A stretch of 64,000 nt of DNA, taken from NCBI RefSeq assembly GCF_015732185.1, contig NZ_WIQM01000004.1, forward strand, positions 372,001 through 436,000, given 5' to 3'. Each line of letters opens with the position of its first letter. The first letter of the stretch is position 1. Source of the stretch: Pectinatus haikarae. GTDB taxonomy: Bacteria > Bacillota > Negativicutes > Selenomonadales > Selenomonadaceae. Below the pieces are notes generated by a model, which did not search any database, was not told where the DNA came from, and worked only from the letters and a program-made list of their open reading frames with translations. Positions 20,199 through 29,055 of the stretch are shown piece after piece. The position numbers and the translations under genes were made by a program.

Positions 20199-21124
20199 AA
20201 TACGTACGATTAGGAAATTCTGGATTGAAAATAACAGAAATTACTTTTGGAACAGCTTTAACAATAGGAACAGAAAATAAAAATATAAATTTTGCCCAAA
20301 CAATGATTGATACAGCGTGGGATTTGGGAATACGATCGTTTGATGTATCAAATAATTATGGAATGGGAAACGCTGAAACTTTGACAGGACAGGCTCTAAA
20401 GAAATATCCGCGGCAAGAATATGTTATATCGACAAAAGGCTCATGGCCGATAGGGGAAAGTACGTATCATCGGGGTCTTTCGCGCAAACATATTTTATGG
20501 GCTTTTGAAGAATCTTTAAGAAGATTGAATCTTGAATATGTTGATGTTTATTATGCACATCGATATGATGATGAAGTTTCTATGGAAGAGATTGTTAGAA
20601 CGTTCAATTATTTAATTAATGAAGGAAAAATACGATATTGGGCAACGTCAGAATGGCCAGAAAATGCATTGGAAGAATGTCACGAAATTTGCGATAAATT
20701 ACAAATGGAAAAACCTATTGCAGAACAATTTATATATTCATATGCACTTACTAAGGCTGAGCAAAATGGGGTAAAAATTTTTTGTGATAGTCATGGTGTT
20801 GGTACTTTAGGATTTTCTCCATTATGTCAAGGCTTATTGACAGGCAAATATAAGAATGGAGTGCCTAAAAATTCTCGTATAGAAAAAAGTGATAAAATAG
20901 GATATCATAAAACGGCGAACTTCTATGAACAAAATAAAAAACGTATAGATCATTTTGTTGATATTTGTGAAAAATTTAATATAAAAGGCAGTCATTTGGC
21001 TATTTTATGGTGTTTGCGCAAGCGAATTTATCCTGTGCTAGGGGCCAGTTCACTTCAACAGTTACAGGAAAATATAGCTGCATTAGATATTGAAGTACCC
21101 ACAGAAATCTGGAATAAATTATAA
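20195..21124 (+). CDS. Aldo/keto reductase
   Basis: A 309-residue NAD(P)H-dependent aldo/keto reductase of the voltage-gated-channel-beta type. The catalytic tetrad can be traced as Asp and Tyr in FDVSNNYGMGNAE, Lys in ISTKGSWP and His in YYAHRYDDE. Cofactor-binding residues sit near the C-terminus in YPVLGASSLQQLQEN. It sits in a tight run with a GtrB-like transferase, an isomerase-like protein and an FAD oxidoreductase, which suggests a step in making or modifying an unusual sugar rather than detoxification. The substrate is unknown. Confidence 0.85.
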   Translation: MKYVRLGNSGLKITEITFGTALTIGTENKNINFAQTMIDTAWDLGIRSFDVSNNYGMGNAETLTGQALKKYPRQEYVISTKGSWPIGESTYHRGLSRKHILWAFEESLRRLNLEYVDVYYAHRYDDEVSMEEIVRTFNYLINEGKIRYWATSEWPENALEECHEICDKLQMEKPIAEQFIYSYALTKAEQNGVKIFCDSHGVGTLGFSPLCQGLLTGKYKNGVPKNSRIEKSDKIGYHKTANFYEQNKKRIDHFVDICEKFNIKGSHLAILWCLRKRIYPVLGASSLQQLQENIAALDIEVPTEIWNKL

Positions 21125-21148
21125 GGTATAAATTAATGGGAGGATAAT

Positions 21149-21934
21149 ATGAATTTAGCCATATCTAATATTGCTTGGAGTAAAGAAGATGATAAAATAG
21201 TTCAGCCTTTTTTACAGAAAAATGGCTTTAGTGGTATGGAAATAGCACCTACTAGAGTGTTTCAAGAGGATCCGTATAATTATTTAGACAAAGCAATTCT
21301 TTTTGCACAAAAACTGAAAGAAGATTATAATCTGTCGATAGTTTCTATTCAGTCCATTTGGTATGGAAAAACAGAAAATATTTTTAATAGTACACAGGAG
21401 CGAGAAATTTTATATTCCTATACAAAAAAGGCTATTGATTTTGCGGTCAGTATGGGGTGTGATAATATCGTGTTTGGCTGCCCTAAAAACAGAATAATAA
21501 TAGATAAGAATCAATATGAAGTAGCAATTGATTTTTTTTCCAGACTTAGTGAATATGCTCATGCAAATGATGTAATTATAGCTATAGAGGCAAATCCCGA
21601 AATATATAATACAAACTTTTTGACTACTACTTCAGAAGTTTTAAATTTTGTAAGAGATGTCAATATGCCGGGACTTGCTGTGAACTATGATTTAGGGACA
21701 GTGATTTATAATAAAGAAAGGTTGATTACAGCAAAAGATATGAAATATGTGAATCATATTCATATAAGCGAACCTTTTTTGAATAAAATAAGCATAAGAG
21801 AGATACATAAGAAATTAAGATTATTAATTAATGATTCTAATTATAAAAAATATGTATCAATCGAGATGAAAAACTTAAATGATACTGATGTGGTAAAAAA
21901 GTGTGTAATAGATACTTTTAATTTATTTAAATAG
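21149..21934 (+). CDS. TIM-barrel sugar-phosphate isomerase/epimerase family protein
   Basis: A 261-residue member of the xylose isomerase-like/AP-endonuclease-2 superfamily. Likely metal ligands are the Glu in IAIEANPE, the His in NHIHISEP and the Glu near the end in VSIEMKN. GGGAGGATAAT precedes the ATG. Family members isomerise or epimerise free or phosphorylated sugars. Its neighbours suggest it works on the same small molecule as the reductase and the FAD enzyme. Fold assignment is confident, reaction is not. Confidence 0.78.
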   Translation: MNLAISNIAWSKEDDKIVQPFLQKNGFSGMEIAPTRVFQEDPYNYLDKAILFAQKLKEDYNLSIVSIQSIWYGKTENIFNSTQEREILYSYTKKAIDFAVSMGCDNIVFGCPKNRIIIDKNQYEVAIDFFSRLSEYAHANDVIIAIEANPEIYNTNFLTTTSEVLNFVRDVNMPGLAVNYDLGTVIYNKERLITAKDMKYVNHIHISEPFLNKISIREIHKKLRLLINDSNYKKYVSIEMKNLNDTDVVKKCVIDTFNLFK

Positions 21935-21943
21935 AGGGATTAC

Positions 21944-23083
21944 ATGTCATATGATAAAATTATTATAGGTGCAGGGTTATATGGCTTATATGCAGCAAAT
22001 TTTTGTGCAGAAAAAGGTGAAAAAGTTCTCGTATTAGAATATGATAAAGCACCTTTTATGCGAGCAACTTATATAAATCAAGCTAGAGTACATATGGGAT
22101 ATCATTATCCTCGGTCAATTTCTACAGCGACAAAGTCAGCACATTATTTTGATCGTTTTAATAAAGACTATGGTTTTTGTATTTATTCTAAATTTGATCA
22201 AATTTACGCCACATCAGCAGCTTTTTCGTGGACTGATGCGGAACAATTCAAAAGTTTTTGTGAAAATGCTGGGATATATTGCGAAGAAGTAAATACGGAC
22301 AGATATTTTAATAAAGGTATGTGCGATGGGGCCTTTTTAACTAAAGAATATACATATGATGCCCAATTGTTGAAACAATATTTTAGGGATAAACTAATAA
22401 AATATACTAATGTTACTGTTGAATATGGTATACGAATAAAATCAATAATACAGAAAACGAATTGTTTCGATATTCATTTAAATGATGGAAGAATGTATTC
22501 TACTGATTTTTTGGTTAATGCTACATATGCTTCTAGCAATCAGATCATTTCTATGATGCAGGATGAAAAATTGAAAAGTAAGCAGTATGAAGCTTTTAAG
22601 ATAAAGTATGAATTATGTGAAATTATTCTATGCGAAGTAAGTGAAAATTTAAAGGATACCGGTATTACGGTCATGGATGGCCCATTTTTTTCCATTATGC
22701 CTTTTGGTAAGACAGCGTATCATTCTTTGACAGCAGTTACATTTACACCGCATGTAACGAGCTATGATAACCTGCCAAAATTCGAATGCCAAGAGAAAGC
22801 TGGTGATTATTGCAGTAGCGTACAATTAGGAAACTGTAATGATTGTCCGGTAAAACCACAGTCAGCATGGTATTATATGTCACAGATGGCAAGAAAGTAT
22901 TTAAAAACCGAATACGGATTTAAATATAAAAAATCACTTTTTTCTGTGAAACCAATATTACAAGCATCAGAAATTGATGATTCAAGGCCGACTGTCGTAA
23001 GGAAACTATCGAATATGCCGGTATTTATAAGTGTTTTGTCAGGCAAAATAAATACGGTATATGATTTAGATGAGGTATTATGA
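21944..23083 (+). CDS. FAD-dependent oxidoreductase (DAO/GMC-like Rossmann)
   Basis: A 379-residue flavoprotein. The dinucleotide loop is IIGAGLYGLYAANFCAEKG (residues 6-24), with the ribose-binding acidic residue in VLVLEYD. A conserved MGYHYPRS segment lies near residue 50, and a cysteine-rich stretch (CQEKAGDYCSS, NCNDCPVKP) near residue 290 could bind metal. Similar proteins occur in polysaccharide loci, where their substrates are mostly unknown. AGAGGGATTAC precedes the ATG. The stop overlaps the next gene (ATGA). Confidence 0.78.
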   Translation: MSYDKIIIGAGLYGLYAANFCAEKGEKVLVLEYDKAPFMRATYINQARVHMGYHYPRSISTATKSAHYFDRFNKDYGFCIYSKFDQIYATSAAFSWTDAEQFKSFCENAGIYCEEVNTDRYFNKGMCDGAFLTKEYTYDAQLLKQYFRDKLIKYTNVTVEYGIRIKSIIQKTNCFDIHLNDGRMYSTDFLVNATYASSNQIISMMQDEKLKSKQYEAFKIKYELCEIILCEVSENLKDTGITVMDGPFFSIMPFGKTAYHSLTAVTFTPHVTSYDNLPKFECQEKAGDYCSSVQLGNCNDCPVKPQSAWYYMSQMARKYLKTEYGFKYKKSLFSVKPILQASEIDDSRPTVVRKLSNMPVFISVLSGKINTVYDLDEVL

Positions 23084-24024
23084 GAATGGAAAAAAATAAA
23101 GAAAAGAATTTTTTATCTGTTGTTGCCTATATCAGGAATAATGAAAAAAATATTGAAGGATTTATGGAACAGATAAATAGCATTTTGAAAAAAAATTTCG
23201 ATAAATATGAAATCATTTTAGTGGATGATGCATCAGATGATAATAGTGTTTCTATTATAAGAAAAATAGCAAAAGAAATAAAATCCTGCACTGTGCAGAT
23301 AATACATATGAGTCATTATCATGGTAATGAATTGGCGATGAATGCTGGTGTACAATTGTCTATAGGGGATTTTGTTTTTGAGTTTGATAATGTTATTATA
23401 GATTATGACAGTAATTTTATAATGGATACTTATAGGTGTTCATTAAAGGGGTATGACATAGTTAATGTATCTCCGGAAATTGTGAAAAGTAAAGGATCGC
23501 AGTTATTCTATAAGTTATATAATAATTTCTCTAATAATCAATATAAATTAAAAACAGAAAGCTTTAGGATTTTATCTAGGAGAGCAATCAACAGGATATT
23601 TTCTATGAGTAAAACTATTCCTTATAGAAAAGCACTCTATGTCAATTGTGGATTGAAGCAGGAGACATTATATTATGCTGCAAAAAATATGTCTGTAAAT
23701 ATTGATAATGAGATTAGACATTATAGATATAAAATGGCAGTAGATGCTTTGATTTTGTTTACTGATATTGGATATAAAACAGCGTTTTTATTAACCTTAA
23801 TAATGATGGTAATAAGTGTTTTTATAGCAGTATATACAGCATTTATATTTATTGCAGAAAAACCTGTTTCTGGCTGGACAAGTATGATGATTTTCCTGGC
23901 CATTGGTTTTACAGGAATTTTTGCAGTATCGGCAGTAATAATAAAATATTTAGACCTTTTAGTTGGATTGATTTTCAAAAGAAAAAATTATACTATTGAA
24001 TCTATAGAGAAATTAACAAAATAA
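23080..24024 (+). CDS. Divergent GtrB/DPMS-like GT2 protein lacking canonical motifs
   Basis: This 314-residue protein has the same layout as the 19233-20198 protein: a GT2 domain and two C-terminal helices. It keeps ILVDDASDDNS for nucleotide binding and FRILSRRAINRI after the core. The metal motif DADLQDPP is replaced by EFDNVIIDYD, and the RFAGKTKYKF acceptor loop has become RHYRYKMAVDA. It is either specialised to another donor or a non-catalytic partner of the canonical paralogue. It is transcribed with the FAD enzyme and the GtrA-type gene. Confidence 0.7.
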   Translation: MRMEKNKEKNFLSVVAYIRNNEKNIEGFMEQINSILKKNFDKYEIILVDDASDDNSVSIIRKIAKEIKSCTVQIIHMSHYHGNELAMNAGVQLSIGDFVFEFDNVIIDYDSNFIMDTYRCSLKGYDIVNVSPEIVKSKGSQLFYKLYNNFSNNQYKLKTESFRILSRRAINRIFSMSKTIPYRKALYVNCGLKQETLYYAAKNMSVNIDNEIRHYRYKMAVDALILFTDIGYKTAFLLTLIMMVISVFIAVYTAFIFIAEKPVSGWTSMMIFLAIGFTGIFAVSAVIIKYLDLLVGLIFKRKNYTIESIEKLTK

Positions 24025-24025
24025 T

Positions 24026-24448
24026 ATGGTGAATAAATATATCAAATCTTTTATAGAGCGATTTTCTAATATTTATTTTGAAATATTGCGATTTTTACTG
24101 GCGGGAGGTTTTTCCTTCGTAATAGACTATAGTGTGTTGTACATTCTAACGGAAATATTTGATGTAAACTATCTTATTTCAGCGGGAATATCATTTTCAT
24201 TGGCCACTATAGTAAATTATGGTTTATGCGTGAGATATGTTTTTAAAAATGCAGGAGATGTAGGTAGAAAGGGTAGAATTGTGTTTATTGGCTCAAGTGT
24301 GGCAGGACTAGGACTAAACCAAATTTGTATGTATTTCTTTGTTACAATAATGGGTGTGTATTATATGTTTGCAAAATTTGGGGCTACTGCAGTTGTAACG
24401 ATTTGGAATTATATTATGAAAAAAAAGGCAATAAAAAAAGAGGTTTAG
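24026..24448 (+). CDS. GtrA-like membrane protein
   Basis: A 140-residue protein with four hydrophobic helices and the GtrA signature FLLAGGFSFVIDYSVLYIL near the N-terminus plus TIWNYIMKKK at the end. GtrA proteins are thought to flip undecaprenyl-phosphate-linked sugars to the periplasmic face, working with GtrB-type transferases, two of which are encoded just upstream. It starts 2 bases after the preceding stop. Confidence 0.85.
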   Translation: MVNKYIKSFIERFSNIYFEILRFLLAGGFSFVIDYSVLYILTEIFDVNYLISAGISFSLATIVNYGLCVRYVFKNAGDVGRKGRIVFIGSSVAGLGLNQICMYFFVTIMGVYYMFAKFGATAVVTIWNYIMKKKAIKKEV

Positions 24449-24480
24449 TATTTGATGATAAAGGGAGTTTAAAATTTTAT

Positions 24481-25542
24481 ATGAAAAAACAACCTTTTTT
24501 CAGTATAACAATGCCAGTTTATAATAGTGAAGGATATCTTTCTAAAGCGATAGAGAGTATTCTAAATCAAACCTTTACCGATTTTGAATTGATTCTGGTA
24601 GAGGATGATTCAAATGATAATAGCTATGTAATTTGTGCGAAATATGCATCCAAAGATGATCGAATCATTTTAAAACGGACTGCGGAACATCTGGGAGTGG
24701 CTAATGTTCGTAATGAAGGATTAAAATGGATCTCTGGAAAATATTTGACATTTGTTGATTCTGATGATTTTATTGATAATGATTTATTGGAAATAGTACA
24801 AAAAAAACTATCGGAACATAAAGTACAGGTTTTAAAATATGGCTGTATTGAAGAATATTATACTTCTGAAGGAACTTTGGCAGGAAGTAAAGAGATCGCT
24901 CTGCGGGAACAATATATAACTAATATAACAGAAATTAGAAGACATATTTTAGAAATCGAACAAATGCCCTTGTTTGGGTATTTATGGAATTCTTTTTATG
25001 ATATTAAAGCGCTTAAAATCAAGGAACGCAGGTTTGATTTGGAATATGAAGTAAATGAAGATTTCATGTTTAATCTGAATATTTTTGACGATGTAGAGTA
25101 CCTATATTGCTTAAATAATTGCGGATATCATTATGCAAAAAGAGTAAGCAATAGTTTATCTACTAAGAAAAACAGCAAATATTATTCACTGCATATGGCA
25201 AAAATAAATAATTTAATAAAGAAATATGAAAAATGGTGCTTATTGAATAATATAGTTTTACAAAATATTTTTTGGTTATATACGCGCTATATTTATTCTG
25301 CAATTGCCAGAAGTATAAAAGAAAATACTGTTCGGAATATATTTTTATTCTTAGATGAAATTTTTGAGTCTGAATTGTTCTTACAGTATCGGACCGTTAA
25401 TTTTTCAGATGCGCTATTTAAGCAAAGGATATTGGTAAATGTTTTAAAAAGCAGGAAAAAATTTTTGATTATACTAATGTGTGGTTGTATAAGCTTTGTA
25501 AAAAATCATTTTAGATTAATGTTTGCACGGATAAAGAGATAA
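24481..25542 (+). CDS. GT2 family glycosyltransferase
   Basis: A 353-residue transferase. I place the start at ATG 24481 (MKKQPFFSITMPVYNSEGY) because AAAGGGAG lies upstream and the frame to the left only shadows the GtrA gene. The family motifs are clear: ITMPVYNSEGYLSKAIES, LVEDDSNDNS and the metal motif TFVDSDDFIDN (about residue 90-100). The C-terminal part is helical and basic. It resembles EpsJ/CpsI-type capsule transferases acting on the cytoplasmic face. Donor and linkage are unknown. Confidence 0.85.
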   Translation: MKKQPFFSITMPVYNSEGYLSKAIESILNQTFTDFELILVEDDSNDNSYVICAKYASKDDRIILKRTAEHLGVANVRNEGLKWISGKYLTFVDSDDFIDNDLLEIVQKKLSEHKVQVLKYGCIEEYYTSEGTLAGSKEIALREQYITNITEIRRHILEIEQMPLFGYLWNSFYDIKALKIKERRFDLEYEVNEDFMFNLNIFDDVEYLYCLNNCGYHYAKRVSNSLSTKKNSKYYSLHMAKINNLIKKYEKWCLLNNIVLQNIFWLYTRYIYSAIARSIKENTVRNIFLFLDEIFESELFLQYRTVNFSDALFKQRILVNVLKSRKKFLIILMCGCISFVKNHFRLMFARIKR

Positions 25543-25555
25543 GGATGCAGGGAAA

Positions 25556-26674
25556 ATGATAAATGTACTTCAGGTTGGAATGACCGCCAATATCGGCGGA
25601 ATGGAAACATATTTAATGAATCAGTACAGACATATCAATAAGACTTTGCTGCATTATGACTTTGTTAATATTACTGCAGATTCTTCCATCGCCTTTGAAA
25701 ATGAGATCTTAAATAATGGGAGTGAAATTTACAATATATGCCGGCGCAGTCGTAATCCTCTGAAACATTATTATCAATGGTGGAAGCTGCTGGCAAATAC
25801 AAGGGGAAAATATGATGTAATAGTTTTTAATACATGTCATCTCTATTATGTTTTTCCATTATTTATTGCAAAATTTTTTGGAATACGGAAGCGTATTGTT
25901 CATTCTCATAATAATGGTGATGAGATTAGATTAAGTGTCTGGAGAAAAAGTTTAATTGCAATCAATAAGAGGATACTTTTTTTCAGTGCTACGGATTATT
26001 GGGCGTGTTCCGCGTCGGCAGGAAAGTGGATGTTTGGTGTAAGGCCATTTGTAATAATCCATAATGCTATAGAGACGAGTAAATTTAAGTTTAACAAATT
26101 AATAAGAGATAAAAAGAGGCGGGAATTGTCTCTGCACGGAAAATTTGTCATAGGCCATGTCGGAAGATTTTCTTATCAAAAAAATCATAAATTCTTATTG
26201 GAAGTATTTGGAGAGGTCAGCAAAGCAATGAATAATGCAGTGTTGATGTTAGTGGGAGATGCTGCAAAGAGTGATAAATTAATATGGCAAGAAATTCACA
26301 GCATGATTGACAGAATGGGACTGCAGGATAAAGTATTGTTTATGGGGATGCGGGATGATGTGAATGAGCTTATGCAGGCTATGGATGTTTTTGTTTTTCC
26401 TTCCAGATTTGAAGGTTTAGGAATAGTGGGAATAGAAGCGCAGACGGCGGGACTGCCATGTTATTTTTCTCAATTTGTATCCAGAGAAATTAACTTAACG
26501 AATTTAGTAAAATATTTGCCGTTATGCTTAAATGAATGGATACACAATATTTTAGAGTGTAAAGTGCATAATCGGTGGGATATGTCCGATAGAATAAAAG
26601 AGATGGGATATTCTATTGAGCAGGAAATAAGCCAGATTGAAGAAAATTTTCGAGCAGAAGTCAGGAATCAGTGA
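25556..26674 (+). CDS. GT4 family glycosyltransferase
   Basis: A 372-residue retaining transferase of the EpsF type. The N-terminal domain has VLQVGMTANIGGMETYLMN and HSHNNGD, and the donor domain begins near VIGHVGRFSYQKNH. The catalytic/nucleotide motif FPSRFEGLGIVGIEAQTAGLP is an EX7E variant. It transfers an NDP-sugar, often a hexose, to the growing repeat unit. The stop overlaps the next ATG by 1 base. Confidence 0.87.
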   Translation: MINVLQVGMTANIGGMETYLMNQYRHINKTLLHYDFVNITADSSIAFENEILNNGSEIYNICRRSRNPLKHYYQWWKLLANTRGKYDVIVFNTCHLYYVFPLFIAKFFGIRKRIVHSHNNGDEIRLSVWRKSLIAINKRILFFSATDYWACSASAGKWMFGVRPFVIIHNAIETSKFKFNKLIRDKKRRELSLHGKFVIGHVGRFSYQKNHKFLLEVFGEVSKAMNNAVLMLVGDAAKSDKLIWQEIHSMIDRMGLQDKVLFMGMRDDVNELMQAMDVFVFPSRFEGLGIVGIEAQTAGLPCYFSQFVSREINLTNLVKYLPLCLNEWIHNILECKVHNRWDMSDRIKEMGYSIEQEISQIEENFRAEVRNQ

Positions 26675-27756
26675 TGAAAGATATTTCAAAATCCAATTAT
26701 AATCATGTCAAAAAGAACTGTATTGTCCTTATTGAACAAAATGGTGATCATTTTCATGCTGGTAGTAAAGCTCGAAATGATGTGGACACGATTTTCAATA
26801 AATTTGGGTTTAAAAAATTATTTAATTATTCATTAGACAATAATATTGATGGAACGGCTTCTAAAAGTATTATTTATTATATAAGCCGCATGATAAATTG
26901 TTTAAAAACATATTGTTCTTTCCATGGTGTGGAGGATAAGATTTTGTTTGTTCAGTTTCCGTCTTATTCACCATCAGTATTGAGGGGGGCAATGAGAAAA
27001 TTATATGAGAAGAATAATACTGTTTTTTTGGTTCATGATGTTGATCTTCTCAGAAACTTTGGGAAAGCAGAAGATGAAATAGAAATTTTAAATTCAGCTT
27101 CGGTAGTGATTGTGCATAATGAATTTATGGCATCTAAGCTGCAGCAATATGGACTGCTAAATGCACATATTGTAAATTTGGAGCTGTTTGATTATCTTGT
27201 TGAGAAATCGGTAAAAGAGAAAAATTTTGAAAAGGCAGTAGTCTTTGCCGGAAATCTAAAGAAATCACAGTTTTTATCTGAATGGGTTAAGACCAAAAAA
27301 AAATATGCTTTAAATTTATATGGCAATGGGTTAAATGAGGATTGGGTATTATCTGATACCGTGAATTATTGCGGGGCATATCCGCCAGAAGTTCTTCCAC
27401 ATAAAATTTCTGGAGGATTTGGGTTGATCTGGGATGGAGTTGGTACAAAAACCTGCGATGGAGATTATGGAGAATATTTAAAATATAATAATCCCCACAA
27501 ACTCTCTCTGTATATTGCAGCCGGTATACCAGTAATTGTCTGGAATAAGGCTGCAGTGGCAGCTCTGGTGAAAAAGTATAATATAGGGTATTGTATTGAA
27601 ACTTTGGATGAAATAAATAATATTATGGATAAGATTGACTTTGACAGATATGAATTATTAAAAACCAATATAAAAATTTTGCAAAAAAAAGTGCTGAATG
27701 GAGAATTTTTATCTAATGCAGTTAATCGAACACTGGAGTGGATTGTCAACACATAG
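26674..27756 (+). CDS. Galactofuranosyltransferase-like protein
   Basis: A 360-residue protein resembling bacterial beta-1,6-galactofuranosyltransferases. Features are FVQFPSYSP, FLVHDVDLLR, the donor-site segment FGLIWDG, the YLKYNNPHKLSLYIAAGIP block shared by this family, and a closing PVIVWNKAA. UDP-galactofuranose would come from the mutase encoded next. ATG 26674 overlaps the previous stop; a GTG at 26671 is also possible. The substrate call rests on family resemblance plus glf adjacency. Confidence 0.8.
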   Translation: MKDISKSNYNHVKKNCIVLIEQNGDHFHAGSKARNDVDTIFNKFGFKKLFNYSLDNNIDGTASKSIIYYISRMINCLKTYCSFHGVEDKILFVQFPSYSPSVLRGAMRKLYEKNNTVFLVHDVDLLRNFGKAEDEIEILNSASVVIVHNEFMASKLQQYGLLNAHIVNLELFDYLVEKSVKEKNFEKAVVFAGNLKKSQFLSEWVKTKKKYALNLYGNGLNEDWVLSDTVNYCGAYPPEVLPHKISGGFGLIWDGVGTKTCDGDYGEYLKYNNPHKLSLYIAAGIPVIVWNKAAVAALVKKYNIGYCIETLDEINNIMDKIDFDRYELLKTNIKILQKKVLNGEFLSNAVNRTLEWIVNT

Positions 27757-27819
27757 TCTATAATGGTCCCATAAATTAAGACATTTTTCGAACACGTTTA
27801 TAATGAACCTGATATATAG

Positions 27820-27876
27820 AAAATGAGGCTGCTGCAGAAAGTGATTTTATTCATTCACTGCCAGTCTCATTTTTTG
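27820..27876 (+). terminator. Rho-independent terminator after the glycosyltransferase run
   Basis: The arms AAAATGAGGCTG (27820-27831) and CAGTCTCATTTT (27862-27873) pair over 12 positions with one G-T wobble. AGTGA/TCACT pairs inside the loop, and a run of T follows. Confidence 0.8.
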
Positions 27877-27887
27877 CCTTTAAAATA

Positions 27888-27896
27888 TGATATAAT
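27888..27896 (+). promoter_or_regulatory. Extended -10 promoter element for glf
   Basis: TGATATAAT matches the extended -10 consensus TGnTATAAT and sits directly after the terminator, about 50 bases before the glf ATG. No good -35 box is visible, which is usual for extended -10 promoters. It marks a new transcription unit: glf, flippase and perhaps rfbA. Confidence 0.6.
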
Positions 27897-27945
27897 AATG
27901 TCATAAATCAAGATGGTTACTTTGTTGAATGGGGTTTGTGATATT

Positions 27946-29046
27946 ATGAAATATGATTATTTGGTTGTTGGGACAGGCTTATTTGGTGCGGTATTTGCGC
28001 ATGAGATGACAAGAAACGGTAAAAAATGTCTTGTTATAGATAAGAGATCACATAAGGGCGGCAATGTATATTGCAGAGAAAAGGACGGAATTAATCTGCA
28101 TGAATATGGCGCGCATATTTTTCATACCAGTGATAAAAAAGTTTGGAATTTCGTCAATCAGTTTGCGGAGTTCAATAATTATATAAATTCTCCGATAGCA
28201 AATTATAAGGGAGAGTTTTATAATTTACCGTTTAATATGAATACTTTTCATAAAATGTGGGGCGTAAATACGCCTGCTGAAGCCGCGGCTAAAATAAACG
28301 CTCAGAAGGCTTCCGTACGCGGTAAGCCTCAAAATTTAGCTGAACAGGCAGTGAGCCTTGTAGGAACAGATGTTTTTGAGAAGCTTATAAGGGGGTATAC
28401 GGAAAAACAGTGGGGCAGAAAGTGTGAAGAACTTCCTGCTTTTATTATAAAACGGCTTCCGGTAAGATATATTTACGATAATAATTATTATAATGACAGA
28501 TTTCAGGGAATACCTATGGGCGGCTATAATAAAATAATCAATCATCTTTTATCCGGAAGTGATGTGGAATTAAACAGGGATTACAGCGAACATCGCGGCG
28601 ATTTTGCCGGGCTTGCCGAAAAAATAGTCTATACAGGCGCAATTGATGAATATTTTGGTTATGTATTGGGAGAACTTGAGTATAGAGGGCTGCGTTTTGA
28701 AACAACGCGTCTGGAAATAGAAAATTATCAGGGCGTGGCAGTAATGAATTTTACAGATAGTGATACTCCATATACGAGGATAATTGAGCATAAGCATTTT
28801 GAGTTCGGCAATCAGACTGTAACCTATGTGACAAAAGAATATCCAAGCAGCTGGCAAAGGGGCGGTGAGGCATATTATCCCGTCAATGATTTGAGTAATC
28901 AGGAACTATATATAAAATACAGGGCTTTGGTGGATAGGGAGAAAAATGTGATTTTCGGCGGACGTTTGGCAGAGTATAAATATTATGATATGGACAAAGT
29001 TATTGCATCTGCACTAACTGCTGCGTCAATTGAAAATAACGGGTAA
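27946..29046 (+). CDS. glf: UDP-galactopyranose mutase
   Basis: A 366-residue flavoenzyme that converts UDP-galactopyranose to UDP-galactofuranose. The start at 27946 gives the usual N-terminus MKYDYLVVGTGLFGAVFAHE with the FAD loop; an upstream ATG at 27913 in the same frame is less likely. Typical family segments are GGNVYCRE, HEYGAHIFHTS, the substrate-loop region GYTEKQWGRKCEELP, and the closing GGRLAEYKYYDMDKVI, which contacts flavin. The galactofuranosyltransferase gene upstream supplies the consumer. Confidence 0.95.
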   Translation: MKYDYLVVGTGLFGAVFAHEMTRNGKKCLVIDKRSHKGGNVYCREKDGINLHEYGAHIFHTSDKKVWNFVNQFAEFNNYINSPIANYKGEFYNLPFNMNTFHKMWGVNTPAEAAAKINAQKASVRGKPQNLAEQAVSLVGTDVFEKLIRGYTEKQWGRKCEELPAFIIKRLPVRYIYDNNYYNDRFQGIPMGGYNKIINHLLSGSDVELNRDYSEHRGDFAGLAEKIVYTGAIDEYFGYVLGELEYRGLRFETTRLEIENYQGVAVMNFTDSDTPYTRIIEHKHFEFGNQTVTYVTKEYPSSWQRGGEAYYPVNDLSNQELYIKYRALVDREKNVIFGGRLAEYKYYDMDKVIASALTAASIENNG

Positions 29047-29055
29047 GCAGATTAA

